This document shows positions 7,976 to 16,995 of a stretch of 50,080 nt of DNA, in pieces. The first letter of the stretch is position 1. Every line of letters begins with the position of its first letter. Below the pieces are notes generated by a model. That model made no database searches, was not told the origin of the DNA, and was given only the letters and a program-made list of their open reading frames with translations. The DNA is taken from assembly GCA_947476555.1 (NCBI GenBank), contig CANJRI010000011.1, positions 1 to 50,080 of the forward strand, written 5' to 3'. The stretch comes from Caulobacteraceae bacterium (lineage in GTDB: Bacteria > Pseudomonadota > Alphaproteobacteria > Caulobacterales > Caulobacteraceae). Position numbers and translations under genes: made by a program.

Positions 7976-9867
7976 GGCCGCTCCCGCTCCAGCCAGGCCA
8001 CGATCTCCTCGGCCGCCTGCTCCGGCGAGACGGCCAGGGTGTCGACGCGGATGTCGGGATGCTCCGGGGCCTCGTAGGGGGAATCGACCCCGGTGAAATT
8101 CTTCAACTGCCCGGCGCGGGCCTTCTTGTAGAGCCCCTTGACGTCGCGCCGCTCGGCCTCGGCGATCGGGGTGTCCACGAACACCTCCACGAACTCCCCG
8201 GGGGCCATCAGCTCGCGGGCCGCCCGCCGTTCGGCGCGGAACGGCGAGATGAAGGAGACCAGGACGATCAATCCGGCGTCGGCCATCAGCTTGGCCACCT
8301 CGGCCACCCGGCGGATGTTCTCGACCCGACCCTCCTCGGTGAAGCCGAGGTCCTTGTTGAGGCCGTGCCGGACGTTGTCGCCATCCAGGATGTAGGTATG
8401 GCGGCCATCGGCGTGTAGCCGCTTCTCCACCAGGTTGGCGATGGTGGACTTGCCCGATCCGGAGAGGCCGGTGAACCACACAACCCGCGGGGTCTGGCCC
8501 TTCAGGCTCGCGCGCGTGGCCTTGTCGATATCGAGGGCCTGCCAGTGGACGTTCTGGCTGCGCCGCAGGGCGAAGTGCAGCATGCCGGCGCCGACCGTGC
8601 GGTTGGACAGCCGGTCGATGAGGATGAAACCGCCGAGGTCCTTGCTGTCCTCATAGGCCTCGAAGGCGATCGGCGCGTCGATCGAGAGGTTGCAGATTCC
8701 GATCTCGTTGAGCTCCAGCCGCGTGGCCGCCAGGTGCTCCAGGGTGTTCACATTGACCTTGTACTTGGGCTCGGTCACCTGAACGCCGACCGTCCGGGCG
8801 CCCAGCTTCAGGAGATAGCCGCGACCCGGCAGCATGGCCTCCTCGTCGAACCAGACGATGGTGGCTTCGAACTGGTCGGCGACAGGGACCGGCTCGCCCG
8901 CGGCGGTGATCACGTCGCCACGGCTGATGTCGATCTCGTCGGTCAGGGTGAGGGTGATGGACTGGCCAGCCACCGCCCGAGGCAGGTCGCCATCCTTGGT
9001 GACGATCCGGGCCACGGTGCTTTCGCGCCCGGAGGGCAGGGCGCGGACCTTGTCGCCCGGCGCGATGAGGCCCGAGGCGACGAAGCCGGAAAACCCGCGG
9101 AAATCGAGGTTCGGGCGGTTCACCCACTGCACGGGCATGCGGAACGGCTTTTCGCGCAGGTCGTCCTCGACCGGCACGCTCTCCAGCCATTCCATCAGCG
9201 GCGGCCCGGCATACCAGGAAGCCTTGTCGCTTCGCTCGGTGATGTTGTCGCCCTTGAGCGCCGACATCGGGATGGCGGTGAAGCCCTTGATGCCGATCTG
9301 CTCGGCGAAGGCCTGGTACTCGGCCAGGATGGCCGCGAAGACCTCCTTGTCCCAGTCCACCAGATCCATCTTGTTGATCGCCAGGACCACGTGCCGGATC
9401 CCCAGCAGGCTGACGAGGTAGGAGTGCCGGCGGGTCTGGGTCAGCACGCCCTTGCGCGCGTCGATGAGGATCACCGCGGCGTCGGCGGTCGAGGCGCCGG
9501 TGACCATGTTGCGGGTGTACTGCTCGTGGCCGGGGGTGTCGGCGACGATAAACTTGCGCTTGTCGGTGGAGAAGAACCGGTAGGCGACATCGATGGTGAT
9601 GCCCTGCTCGCGCTCGGCCGCCAGGCCGTCCACCAGCAGGGCGAAGTCGATGTCCCCGCCCTGGGTGCCGACCTTCTTGGAGTCGGCCTCAAGGGCCGCC
9701 AACTGGTCCTCGAAGATCATCTTGGAGTCGTAGAGCAGCCGGCCGATCAGGGTGGACTTGCCGTCATCCACCGAACCGCAGGTGAGGAACCGCAGCAGCG
9801 ACTTGTGCTGGTGCTGCTCGAGGTAGGCGCCGATGTCTGTGGCGATGAGGTCGGAGACGTGGGCCAT
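7972..9867 (-). CDS. cysN: Bifunctional sulfate adenylyltransferase subunit 1 / APS kinase
   Basis: A 631-residue fusion of CysN and CysC (NodQ-like). The N-terminal GTPase drives ATP sulfurylase, which makes adenosine 5'-phosphosulfate (APS) together with CysD. G1 is GSVDDGKST at residues 31-39, then DTPGHEQY and NKMD, followed by the EF-Tu-like barrels. The C-terminal APS kinase, from about residue 445, has its own P-loop GLSGSGKST near 466 and the ISPFRAER segment, and makes PAPS. Such fusions are common in alphaproteobacteria. The start ATG shares one base with the stop of cysD (TGATG), so the two are translationally coupled. Confidence 0.97.
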   Translation of the reverse strand: MAHVSDLIATDIGAYLEQHQHKSLLRFLTCGSVDDGKSTLIGRLLYDSKMIFEDQLAALEADSKKVGTQGGDIDFALLVDGLAAEREQGITIDVAYRFFSTDKRKFIVADTPGHEQYTRNMVTGASTADAAVILIDARKGVLTQTRRHSYLVSLLGIRHVVLAINKMDLVDWDKEVFAAILAEYQAFAEQIGIKGFTAIPMSALKGDNITERSDKASWYAGPPLMEWLESVPVEDDLREKPFRMPVQWVNRPNLDFRGFSGFVASGLIAPGDKVRALPSGRESTVARIVTKDGDLPRAVAGQSITLTLTDEIDISRGDVITAAGEPVPVADQFEATIVWFDEEAMLPGRGYLLKLGARTVGVQVTEPKYKVNVNTLEHLAATRLELNEIGICNLSIDAPIAFEAYEDSKDLGGFILIDRLSNRTVGAGMLHFALRRSQNVHWQALDIDKATRASLKGQTPRVVWFTGLSGSGKSTIANLVEKRLHADGRHTYILDGDNVRHGLNKDLGFTEEGRVENIRRVAEVAKLMADAGLIVLVSFISPFRAERRAARELMAPGEFVEVFVDTPIAEAERRDVKGLYKKARAGQLKNFTGVDSPYEAPEHPDIRVDTLAVSPEQAAEEIVAWLERERP

Positions 9868-10784
9868 CAGAAATAGCCCTCCTGCTTCTTCTTCTCCATC
9901 GAAGCGGACTGGTCGTGGTCGATCTTGCGGCCCTGGCGCTCCGAGGTGGTGGTGAGCAGCATTTCCTGGATGATCTCGGGCAGGGTCGAGGCGGTGCTCT
10001 CCACCGCGCCGGTCAGCGGGTAGCAGCCGAGGGTGCGGAAACGCACCGACTTCATCATCGGCGTCTCGCCTGGCAGCAGCCGCATCCGCGCGTCGTCGAC
10101 CATGATCAGCGACCCGTCGCGGTCCACCACCGGCCGGACCTGCGAGAAGTACAGCGGGACGATGGGGATGTTCTCCAGGTGGATGTATTGCCAGATGTCC
10201 AGCTCGGTCCAGTTGGAGATCGGGAACACCCGGATGCTCTCGCCGGGGTTCTTGCGGGTGTTGTAGAGGCGCCAGAGCTCGGGCCGCTGGTTCTTGGGGT
10301 CCCAGCGGTGCTGCGCGGAGCGGAAGGAGAAGATCCACTCCTTGGCCCGCGACTTCTCCTCGTCGCGCCGCGCGCCGCCGAAGGCCGCGTCGAAGCCGTA
10401 CTTGTCGAGGGCCTGCTTCAGTCCCTCGGTTTTCCAGATGTCGGTGTGGGCGGCGGAGCCATGGTCGAAGGGGTTGATGCCCTTGGCCACCGCCTCGGGA
10501 TTCTTGTGGACCAACAGCTCAAAGCCGAGCTCTCGGGCCATGCGCTCGCGCATCTCGTACATCGCCCGGAATTTCCAGGTGGTGTCCACATGCAGAAGGG
10601 GGAAGGGCGGCCTGGACGGATAGAAGGCCTTGGCCGCCAGGTGCAGCATCACCGCGCTGTCCTTGCCGATGGAGTAGAGCATCACCGGCCGCTCACACTC
10701 GGAGACCACCTCACGCATGATGTGGATGCTCTCGGCCTCAAGCCGCTGCAGGTGGGTCAGGGTGTCCTGGGACAGGGCGGTCAT
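9867..10784 (-). CDS. cysD: Sulfate adenylyltransferase subunit 2
   Basis: A 305-residue catalytic subunit of ATP sulfurylase, which adenylylates sulfate at the start of assimilatory sulfate reduction. The PP-loop is [11 protein letters not shown] at about residues 36-46. The long conserved blocks [20 protein letters not shown] and [16 protein letters not shown] and the ending KKKQEGYF match E. coli CysD closely. First gene of the cysD-cysNC operon. No strong Shine-Dalgarno is visible before the ATG at 10784. The rest of the assimilation pathway (cysH, cysI) is not in the window. Its promoter must lie in 10785-10930, and I saw no clear regulator site there. Confidence 0.97.
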   Translation of the reverse strand: MTALSQDTLTHLQRLEAESIHIMREVVSECERPVMLYSIGKDSAVMLHLAAKAFYPSRPPFPLLHVDTTWKFRAMYEMRERMARELGFELLVHKNPEAVAKGINPFDHGSAAHTDIWKTEGLKQALDKYGFDAAFGGARRDEEKSRAKEWIFSFRSAQHRWDPKNQRPELWRLYNTRKNPGESIRVFPISNWTELDIWQYIHLENIPIVPLYFSQVRPVVDRDGSLIMVDDARMRLLPGETPMMKSVRFRTLGCYPLTGAVESTASTLPEIIQEMLLTTTSERQGRKIDHDQSASMEKKKQEGYF

Positions 10785-10935
10785 GTTTGAGAAAAACTAT
10801 CCGGACCTTGCGGCATGCGGCCGAGGTTGGCGCTTGAGTTAGAGAAAGGCCTGGGGGCGCGCAACCCTAGCGGGCCGCAGGAAATCTAACCGGGCGGCCA
10901 GGGATTGTGTCGCGGGCTCCCCGACAAGGCGGACC

Positions 10936-10964
10936 TTGCAACCCAGGCTCGCGGGCGCTAAATG
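10936..10964 (+). promoter_or_regulatory. Sigma70-like promoter of the efflux operon
   Basis: A -35-like TTGCAA at 10936-10941 and a -10-like TAAATG at 10959-10964 are separated by exactly 17 bases. The predicted transcription start, near 10971, falls inside the palindrome at 10967-10984, a layout typical of steric repression. Seen by eye; not tested. Confidence 0.55.
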
Positions 10965-10966
10965 CG

Positions 10967-10984
10967 ATGGACTGATCAGTCCAT
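10967..10984. promoter_or_regulatory. Perfect 18-bp palindrome, probable TetR operator
   Basis: ATGGACTGATCAGTCCAT reads the same on both strands with no mismatch. It lies 17 bases before the HlyD start codon and overlaps the predicted transcription start. The third gene of the same operon (13705-14316) encodes a TetR repressor, so this is its most likely binding site, giving negative autoregulation of the pump. TetR operators of this size and symmetry are common; binding here is inferred. Confidence 0.7.
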
Positions 10985-11001
10985 TTTTCAGGTCGCCCCT
11001 T

Positions 11002-12096
11002 ATGCCCAGTCTCCCGCGGCTTCGGCCCATCCCCCTCGTGGCGGGGCTCGTCGTCCTGTTGGCCATCATGGTCGGTGGGGCGTTCTGGTGGCACGGCAAG
11101 CAGACGACGGAGCACACCGACAACGCCTTTGTGCAGGCCGACAAGGTCGCCGTCGCCCCGCAGACCGAGGGCTACGTCGCCGAGGTGCTGGTGGGCGACA
11201 ACCAGCAGGTGGAGGCGGGGCAACTCCTGGCCCGGATCGACCCAGCAGCCATTCGCGCGCATCTGGCCGAGGCCGAGGCCAACGCCACGGCGTTGGATGC
11301 GGCGGTCCGAGGGGTAGACGACAAGGCTGCGCTGGAGCGGGCGATGATAGCCCAGAAGGCCGCCGGCGTGGCGAGCGCCAAGGCCCAGGCCCAACTGGCG
11401 AATGCGGAGATGAGCCGCTACGGCGCGCTGTCGGCCAAGGGTTTCGTCTCGGCCCAACGGGTGCAGCAGGTGAGCGCCGGCGCGACCCAGGCGCAGGCCG
11501 TGGTGGCCGAGGCCCAGGCGACGCTGGAAGCCGAGCGGCGCGCCGCCGATGGACTGGGCTCGGCCCGAGCCCAAACCCAGGCTCAAGCCGTGGCGGCCCG
11601 CGCCGCCGTGGAGCAGGCCCGCATCAACCTGGCGCACACCGAAATCCGCGCCCCTATCTCCGGCGTGGTCGGCGGCAGGGCCCTGCGTCCCGGCCAGTAT
11701 GTGCGTCCGGGCGTGACCTTGCTGGCCATCGTCCCCCTGCGCGAGGCCTATGTCATCGCCAACTTCAAGGAGACCCAGGTGGCTCGCCTGAGGATCGGCC
11801 AGCCGGTGACGATCGAGGCCGACGCCTTCGGGTCACAGCAGATCCGTGGCCACATCGACAGCTTCGCTCCGGCCACCGGATCGGAGTTCGCCCTCATTCC
11901 GGTTGAGAACGCCGTGGGCAACTTCACCAAGATCTCGCAACGCCTACCGGTCAAGGTCGCCGTGGAGCCCAACCAGCCGCTCGCGGGCGCCCTGCGCCCG
12001 GGCTTGTCGGTGAAGGTGAAGGTCGACATCACACAGCGAACGGGTCCGACCTTCGCCGAGGCGGCGGTCGGCGCGCCCCGGACCCTTTCGCGCTAG
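11002..12096 (+). CDS. HlyD/EmrA-type efflux periplasmic adaptor
   Basis: A 364-residue membrane-fusion protein that would link the inner-membrane MFS pump to an outer-membrane channel. One N-terminal membrane segment is at about residues 10-28 (LVAGLVVLLAIMVGGAFWW). The split biotinyl/lipoyl halves are at VAPQTEGYVAEVLVGDNQQV and IRAPISGVVGGRALRPGQYV, flanking a long Ala/Gln-rich coiled coil (about 90-210). A beta-barrel domain follows. The ATG at 11002 is preceded by CAGG; the frame extends upstream to a TTG at 10936, but that region is the promoter and operator. First gene of a three-gene operon with the DHA2 pump and TetR. Confidence 0.93.
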   Translation: MPSLPRLRPIPLVAGLVVLLAIMVGGAFWWHGKQTTEHTDNAFVQADKVAVAPQTEGYVAEVLVGDNQQVEAGQLLARIDPAAIRAHLAEAEANATALDAAVRGVDDKAALERAMIAQKAAGVASAKAQAQLANAEMSRYGALSAKGFVSAQRVQQVSAGATQAQAVVAEAQATLEAERRAADGLGSARAQTQAQAVAARAAVEQARINLAHTEIRAPISGVVGGRALRPGQYVRPGVTLLAIVPLREAYVIANFKETQVARLRIGQPVTIEADAFGSQQIRGHIDSFAPATGSEFALIPVENAVGNFTKISQRLPVKVAVEPNQPLAGALRPGLSVKVKVDITQRTGPTFAEAAVGAPRTLSR

Positions 12097-12100
12097 TCCG

Positions 12101-13705
12101 TTGGCCAGCGGCGTCACCGCTTCGCCGCCCGCGATGGCGGGCCACCTCGGCGCCGACGGCGCCGCGGTCGACTGGCTGAAGGTCTATCTCGGGTTCGGCG
12201 GGATGGTGCTTGGCCAGTTCATGGCCATCCTCGACATCCAGATCGTGGCCTCCTCCCTGTCGCAAATCCAGGCTGGGATCGGGGCCAGCGCCGACGAAAT
12301 GAGCTGGGTCCAGACCATCTACCTGCTCACCGAGGTCGTGACGATGCCGCTCACGGCCTACATGACCAAGATGTGGGGAACCCGGCGATTCTACGTGATC
12401 GCCACGGTGGGCTTTATCATCGCCTCGGTGGTCACCGGCCTCTCCACATCGATCGAGATGATGATCGCGACCAGGGCCGTGCAGGGCTTGTTCGCGGGCG
12501 CGATGATCCCTCCGGTGATGGCGACGGCGATGACGGTTTTTCCGCCCGAGAAGCGAATGACCGCCAATGTGGTCTTCGCCATGGTGCTGTCGCTCGCGCC
12601 GACCTTGGGACCCACCTTGGGCGGTTACCTCACCGAAGGCCTGAACTGGCGGTGGCTGTTCTTCGTCAATGCGCCGGTGGGTCTGTTGGTGGTGTTCCTG
12701 GTGGGCAGGTACGCCGCCTTCGACAAGGCCGACCCGAGCCTGGGGAAGGGCGTCGACTGGTGGGGCCTCGGGCTCATGACCGTGGCGCTGCTTTCGATGC
12801 AATTCGTGTTCGAGGAGGGGGCCGACAACGAGTGGTTCGCAGATGACACCATCCTTTGGCTGACCGTGACGGCGGCGGTCGCCGGCGTGGCCTTCGTCTG
12901 GCGCGAACTGACCTGCGCCAGGCCCATCGTCTCGTTCAGGCCTTTCCGCGACCGCAACTTCACGGTCGGCATACTGATGTCCACGGTCGCGGGGGTCAGC
13001 CTCTATGGCGCGGCCTTCGTCATCCCGCTCTTCCTGGGCCAGGTGCTGCGCTATTCGTCCGTTCAGGTGGGTCACGTGATGCTCACGTCCGGGCTGACCA
13101 TGCTGCTCCTGTCGCCTTTCGTCGGCAGGCTCGCCCAGTACCTGGACCTGCGGCTGTACATCCTGGCGGGCTTTGCGATCACGGCCTGGGGCGTCGCCTT
13201 CGGGGCCCACATCAGCGCCGATTGGGGGTTCCATGAGTTCACCGTCATGCAGGTGGTGCGCACGGTCGGCGTGCTGGTGGCGATGATCGGTACGCAGCAG
13301 CTGGTCGTCTCGACCCTGCCGGTCGAGTTGATGAAGGACGCGTCGGGTCTGGTAAACCTGATGCGCAACGTCGGCGGCGCCATCGGCCTGGCGATGCTGT
13401 CCACCATCACCAGCCGGCAGAGCGCGATCCACTACAGCGAGCTGACGGCGCGGGTTAACGACACCACCCAGGGGGCGGCGGATATGCTCGCGGGCCTGAC
13501 GCAGCTGATGACCGAGCGGGGCGTGTCGGACCCGGCGGGGGCGGCGCGCAAGGCGATCAGCCTGTTGATCCATCGGGACGCCCTGGTTCTGGCCTACGCC
13601 GACGCCTTCTGGCTTCTGGCGTTGAGCTGCGGCCTGGCGGGGTTGCTGGTGCTGCTCGCCGCGCCGGCGCGCGCGCCGGCGGCCCGCCCGGCTGGAGGCC
13701 ACTGA
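12101..13705 (+). CDS. DHA2 family MFS drug exporter (EmrB-like)
   Basis: A major-facilitator exporter of the 14-helix DHA2 group, which uses proton exchange to expel drugs or toxic organics. MAILDIQIVASSLSQIQAGI matches the helix-1 signature (LDxTIVNVALP type), and GPTLGGYLTEGLNWRWLFFV is the classical helix-5 motif C. Translation may start at TTG 12101, four bases after the adaptor stop, or at ATG 12134; neither has a strong ribosome site, and re-initiation from the upstream gene is plausible. The gene end shares one base with the tetR start. Together with the HlyD adaptor it should form an EmrAB-like tripartite pump; the substrate is unknown. Confidence 0.94.
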   Translation: MASGVTASPPAMAGHLGADGAAVDWLKVYLGFGGMVLGQFMAILDIQIVASSLSQIQAGIGASADEMSWVQTIYLLTEVVTMPLTAYMTKMWGTRRFYVIATVGFIIASVVTGLSTSIEMMIATRAVQGLFAGAMIPPVMATAMTVFPPEKRMTANVVFAMVLSLAPTLGPTLGGYLTEGLNWRWLFFVNAPVGLLVVFLVGRYAAFDKADPSLGKGVDWWGLGLMTVALLSMQFVFEEGADNEWFADDTILWLTVTAAVAGVAFVWRELTCARPIVSFRPFRDRNFTVGILMSTVAGVSLYGAAFVIPLFLGQVLRYSSVQVGHVMLTSGLTMLLLSPFVGRLAQYLDLRLYILAGFAITAWGVAFGAHISADWGFHEFTVMQVVRTVGVLVAMIGTQQLVVSTLPVELMKDASGLVNLMRNVGGAIGLAMLSTITSRQSAIHYSELTARVNDTTQGAADMLAGLTQLMTERGVSDPAGAARKAISLLIHRDALVLAYADAFWLLALSCGLAGLLVLLAAPARAPAARPAGGH

Positions 13706-14316
13706 TGCCGCGACTGGCCGGCCAGATCGACGTGGCCAAGAACGAGGCCATCCTGAACGCCGCGGTGGAGGTGCTGACCAGCCGCGGCCTACAGGCCTCC
13801 ATGCACGAGATCGCCCGGCGCGCGGGCGTCTCCAAGCAGACCATCTACAACCACTATGGGTCCAAGGCCGAGCTGGTGCGGGCGATAGCCACCCGGCGGG
13901 TGGGTGAGCTTACCGCGCCGCTGGACGCGCCCGAAGCCACGGGCCACGCCGAAGCGGCCCTGACCGCCTACGCGCGAGGCCTGCTGATGGCCTATCACCG
14001 GCCCGGCGGCATGGGGCTGCTTCGGCTGGCGGTGATGAGCGCCTGCGAGCAGCCCGATATCGCACAGGTGGTCTATGAGGCCGGGGCCCTGGCCAATCGG
14101 GCTCGCCTGGCGGAGTTCATCCGGCGGGAAGTGGCGGCCGGCCGGCTGGACGAGTGCGATCCGGAACAGGCGGCCGAATGCTTCGCCGGGATGGTTTCCG
14201 GCCAACGGCAGCTCGGAGCCCTGCTGGGGCGGCCCTCCGCCGACACAGAGGCAGGGATCGACGCTCGCGCTCGGGAAGTCGCCGCTCGCTTCATACGGGC
14301 CTATGCGCCGCGCTAA
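13705..14316 (+). CDS. TetR family repressor of the efflux operon
   Basis: A 203-residue regulator with an N-terminal TetR helix-turn-helix at about residues 30-65 (MHEIARRAGVSKQTIYNHYG followed by SKAELVRAI) and a C-terminal ligand-binding and dimer domain related to the AefR-like group. It is the last gene of the HlyD-MFS-TetR operon, joined to the pump gene by a TGATG overlap. The perfect palindrome at 10967-10984 is its likely operator, so it would repress its own operon until an exported compound or precursor binds. Confidence 0.93.
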   Translation: MPRLAGQIDVAKNEAILNAAVEVLTSRGLQASMHEIARRAGVSKQTIYNHYGSKAELVRAIATRRVGELTAPLDAPEATGHAEAALTAYARGLLMAYHRPGGMGLLRLAVMSACEQPDIAQVVYEAGALANRARLAEFIRREVAAGRLDECDPEQAAECFAGMVSGQRQLGALLGRPSADTEAGIDARAREVAARFIRAYAPR

Positions 14317-14454
14317 AGCGCCGTAATCTTGGCTATGGGGGTGCAACATACCGGAAATGATCGCATGTTAGCGGGCTTGCCCGCAGGAAGCCTCCGGGGT
14401 CTTTTCGGCCCGGGTCGAAATCATGTAAGTCAACGACAGGGAGAGTTTTAAGCC

Positions 14455-15957
14455 TTGCCGTCCTGGGTCAAATCAAGCGCCGCCGGTCTCGCCGGCGCCG
14501 TCGCAGCCTTATCGACCCCCGCCCAGGCCTGGCGCCTGCACGAGCCGCATGTGCTCGGCACCCGGCTGGATGTGGTGGTGGCGGCAGGCGACGAAAGCCT
14601 CGCGAAGCGCGCGGGCGAAGCCATCCTGAAGGAAATCGGCCGACTGGACGCGGTGTTCAACACCCGCCGGCCGGACAGCGAGATTTCCCGCCTGAACGTC
14701 GCGGATCGCATGGCGGTCTCGCCGGAGATGTTCCACGTCCTTTCCAGCGCCGAGCAATGGCGCCAGGCCAGCGGCGGCGGTTTCGACGGCCGACTGGGCC
14801 GGACCCTGGGGCTGTGGGAGAAGGCCGGGGCCGAGGCGCCGGATCCGGCGGCCCTGGCGGCCGCCCGCGCCGGTCTGGCCGATCCGGTGCTGGACGCCAC
14901 GGCGGGCACGGTGGCCCGGCCGGCGGGCGTCAGCTTCGACCTGGACGCCATCGCCAAGGGCTACATCATCGACGCCGCGCTTGAGGCCGGCCGCCGAGCG
15001 GCTCCGGAGATCACCGGCCTTGCGGTCAGCCTGGGCGGGGACCTGCGCTGCTGGGGCCAGGCGCCCGGCGCGGAGGCCTGGGACGTCGGCGTGGCCGATC
15101 CGGCCCACCCGTTCGACAACGGCCCCCCCGCCGCCATCGCCCGGCTGAGCGACCAGGCGATCGCCACCAGCGGCCGGGGTATGCGCGACTGGCAGGTCGC
15201 CGGCCGTTCGCTGAGCTGCACGGTGGACCCCCGCACCGGCCGGCCGGTGGAAGCGGTGGTCTCGGCCACAGCGGTCGCCGACACGGCGATGGACGCCGAC
15301 GCCCTGGCCACCGCCTGCATGGCGATGTCGCCGGCCAAGGGCCTGGCCCTGGCCGAACGCTCGCCCGGAACGGCGGTGCGGATCGTCGACGCCGGCGGAC
15401 GGGTGCACGTTTCGAGCGGCTGGAACGGGCTCGCCGAGGCGCAACCCGCCCGGCTGATCCGCACCCAGGGCCCGGGCGCGCTCTCCGCCGAACAGCGCTG
15501 GCCCGCCGACTGGCGGTTGCGGGTCGACTACCAGGCCCCCGACCGCCAGGACGTCCGCGACGTCAGCTTCCGTACGCCGTTCCTGGTGGTTTGGATCTCC
15601 GATTTGCAGAACAAGCCGATCCGGACCCTGATGCTGATCGGCGACGATCCGGAGTGGCACAAGGACAACTTCGTCTGGTGGGGTTCCAACCGCGCCCAAG
15701 CCGAACGCTTCGTGCGCCTCCGCAGCCGGCCCACGGCCCGGGGCGGGACCTATGAGGTCTATTGGGACGCTATCGACGACGCTTTCCAGCCGGTGCCCGT
15801 GGGGAACTACATCCTCCATGTCGAGACCAGCCAGGAACGGGGCAAACACACCCTGCGCTCGCTTCCCTTCAGCATCGGCAAGGCGGCCTTCCAGAAGGCC
15901 CTGCCGTTCACCAAGGAAGGCGGCGGGATGGCGGTGACCTTCTCCCTCGTACGATGA
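14455..15957 (+). CDS. FAD:protein FMN transferase (ApbE) fused to DUF2271
   Basis: A 500-residue exported protein with a signal peptide (cut near AQA, residue 24). An ApbE domain (about 25-335) attaches FMN to Ser/Thr of target proteins. Its motifs are DLDAIAKGYIID, SLGGDLRCWG, TVDPRTGRPV and the metal-binding MDADALATACMAM; the usual His of HIIDPRTG is replaced (SCTVDPRTG). A C-terminal DUF2271 domain (about 345-500) is recognised by VVWISDLQNKPIRTL and VGNYILHVETSQERG. The start is TTG at 14455, chosen because AGGGAGAG lies 9-10 bases upstream and the signal peptide begins there. It overlaps the PepSY gene by ATGA. Confidence 0.9.
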   Translation: MPSWVKSSAAGLAGAVAALSTPAQAWRLHEPHVLGTRLDVVVAAGDESLAKRAGEAILKEIGRLDAVFNTRRPDSEISRLNVADRMAVSPEMFHVLSSAEQWRQASGGGFDGRLGRTLGLWEKAGAEAPDPAALAAARAGLADPVLDATAGTVARPAGVSFDLDAIAKGYIIDAALEAGRRAAPEITGLAVSLGGDLRCWGQAPGAEAWDVGVADPAHPFDNGPPAAIARLSDQAIATSGRGMRDWQVAGRSLSCTVDPRTGRPVEAVVSATAVADTAMDADALATACMAMSPAKGLALAERSPGTAVRIVDAGGRVHVSSGWNGLAEAQPARLIRTQGPGALSAEQRWPADWRLRVDYQAPDRQDVRDVSFRTPFLVVWISDLQNKPIRTLMLIGDDPEWHKDNFVWWGSNRAQAERFVRLRSRPTARGGTYEVYWDAIDDAFQPVPVGNYILHVETSQERGKHTLRSLPFSIGKAAFQKALPFTKEGGGMAVTFSLVR

Positions 15958-16571
15958 GCGAGAACGAGCGTAAGCCGGCCATGTCGCGTGGTGAGTTCTA
16001 TCGTCAGTGCCGGATCTGGCACGGATACCTCTCGGCCTTCGCCTTCCTGGCGCTGCTGTTCTTCTCGCTCACCGGGATCAGCCTGAACCATCCCGGCTGG
16101 CTGAAGCGGCCGCCGCAGGCGGTGGTCGAAACCACGGTGCGGCTGACGCCCGCCGAACTGGCGCAGGTGAGCGGAGACGGCGCCGGCGCGGCCCTGGCGC
16201 GCATCGTTGGCCAGCGGGTCAAACTGCGGGGCGAGTACAAGGACGCCGAGGTCGCCGGTCCGAGCGTGTTCGTGCGGATGCAGGGGGTAGGCGGAAACAG
16301 CGACCTGCAGGCCGACCTGACCAGCGGCGAGGTACGGGTGGCCGTGGAGCCGGCCGACACCCTGGAGGTCCTCGACGCCCTGCATCGCGGCGAGACGGCG
16401 GGCGCGGCCTGGCGGCTGCTGATCGATATCGCCGGGGTGGTGCTGATCGCCATGTCGCTGATCGGCTATGTGCTGTTCCTCAGCCTGCGGATGCGCCTGG
16501 CGACGGCCCTGGTCCTCACCGTGCTCAGCGCCGCGGGCGCCATCGGCGTGTTCCTGATGCTGGTGACCTGA
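15954..16571 (+). CDS. PepSY-associated membrane protein
   Basis: A 205-residue inner-membrane protein. One helix lies near residues 18-40 (HGYLSAFAFLALLFFSLTGI), with the RIWHGYLSAFAF and SLTGISLNHPGW wording of PepSY-type membrane proteins. A periplasmic part of about 105 residues follows, then two C-terminal helices (about 145-205). The ATG lies in the stop of the ApbE-DUF2271 gene (ATGA), so the products are made together. PepSY membrane proteins occur with ApbE and DUF2271 in clusters tied to extracytoplasmic flavin redox chemistry and iron. I find no clear FMN acceptor motif in this protein, so the flavinylated partner may be elsewhere. Confidence 0.8.
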   Translation: MSENERKPAMSRGEFYRQCRIWHGYLSAFAFLALLFFSLTGISLNHPGWLKRPPQAVVETTVRLTPAELAQVSGDGAGAALARIVGQRVKLRGEYKDAEVAGPSVFVRMQGVGGNSDLQADLTSGEVRVAVEPADTLEVLDALHRGETAGAAWRLLIDIAGVVLIAMSLIGYVLFLSLRMRLATALVLTVLSAAGAIGVFLMLVT

Positions 16572-16642
16572 ACCTGCGGGCCTGAAAATGGGTTGTCTCG
16601 CCAGCCGCGCATGGGGCGCGGCCCTGAAGCGAGGATAGACTC

Positions 16643-16834
16643 ATGCCCGCCAAATCCGCCGCCCAGCAGAAGGCCGCCGGCGCGGCCCTGTCCGCCAAGC
16701 GAGGCGATACCCCGAAGAGCAAGCTCAAGGGCGCTTCCAAATCCATGGCCAGCTCGATGAGCGAGAAGGAGCTGGAGAAGATGGCGTCGACCAAGCGCAA
16801 GGGTAAGCCGGAGCACGTTTCCAAGAAGAGCTAA
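16643..16834 (+). CDS. DUF3008 family small basic protein
   Basis: A 63-residue Lys/Ala/Ser-rich protein. The whole chain fits DUF3008: MPAKSAAQQKAAGAALSAKR at the start, then KLKGASKSMASSMSEKELEK and the ending KRKGKPEHVSKKS. Members are widespread in proteobacteria with no established function; the composition suggests a disordered, nucleic-acid-friendly protein. GAGGAT lies 6 to 7 bases upstream of the ATG. It stands alone between the PepSY gene and the amidase. Confidence 0.92.
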   Translation: MPAKSAAQQKAAGAALSAKRGDTPKSKLKGASKSMASSMSEKELEKMASTKRKGKPEHVSKKS

Positions 16835-16886
16835 ACGAACGCGGCGGGACCTTGCGCCGGCGGCCGGTTGGGCCAAGCTTCACCTC

Positions 16887-16995
16887 ATGACCGACCTGAC
16901 CCGCCGCGCCGCCCTGGCCGCGCCCCTGGCGCTCGCCGCCGGTTGCGCGACGACCGCTCCACCCGCCCCCCCTCCCCACCGCGACGACGGGGTGG
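16887..16995 (+). other. Detached N-terminus of the amidase (signal peptide, out of frame)
   Basis: An ATG at 16887 opens MTDLTRRAALAAPLALAAGC, a twin-arginine-like signal with a lipobox-like AAGC, in the frame 0 of the window. The amidase body that follows is in the next frame. The switch must occur between the signal and position 16996; a run of seven C at 16966-16972 is the obvious place. Removing one base there would join the signal, through TATTGW, directly to [10 protein letters not shown]. This could be a sequencing indel or a genuine mutation. Confidence 0.65.

Noticed and set aside
8545..9876. 443-codon open frame on the + strand
   Set aside because: Lies opposite cysNC, whose motifs are complete on the other strand.
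12029..13702. 557-codon open frame antisense to the MFS pump
   Set aside because: Composition is His/Gly/Arg-rich with no domain or ribosome site, a common artefact opposite a GC-rich gene; the + strand MFS protein is unmistakable.
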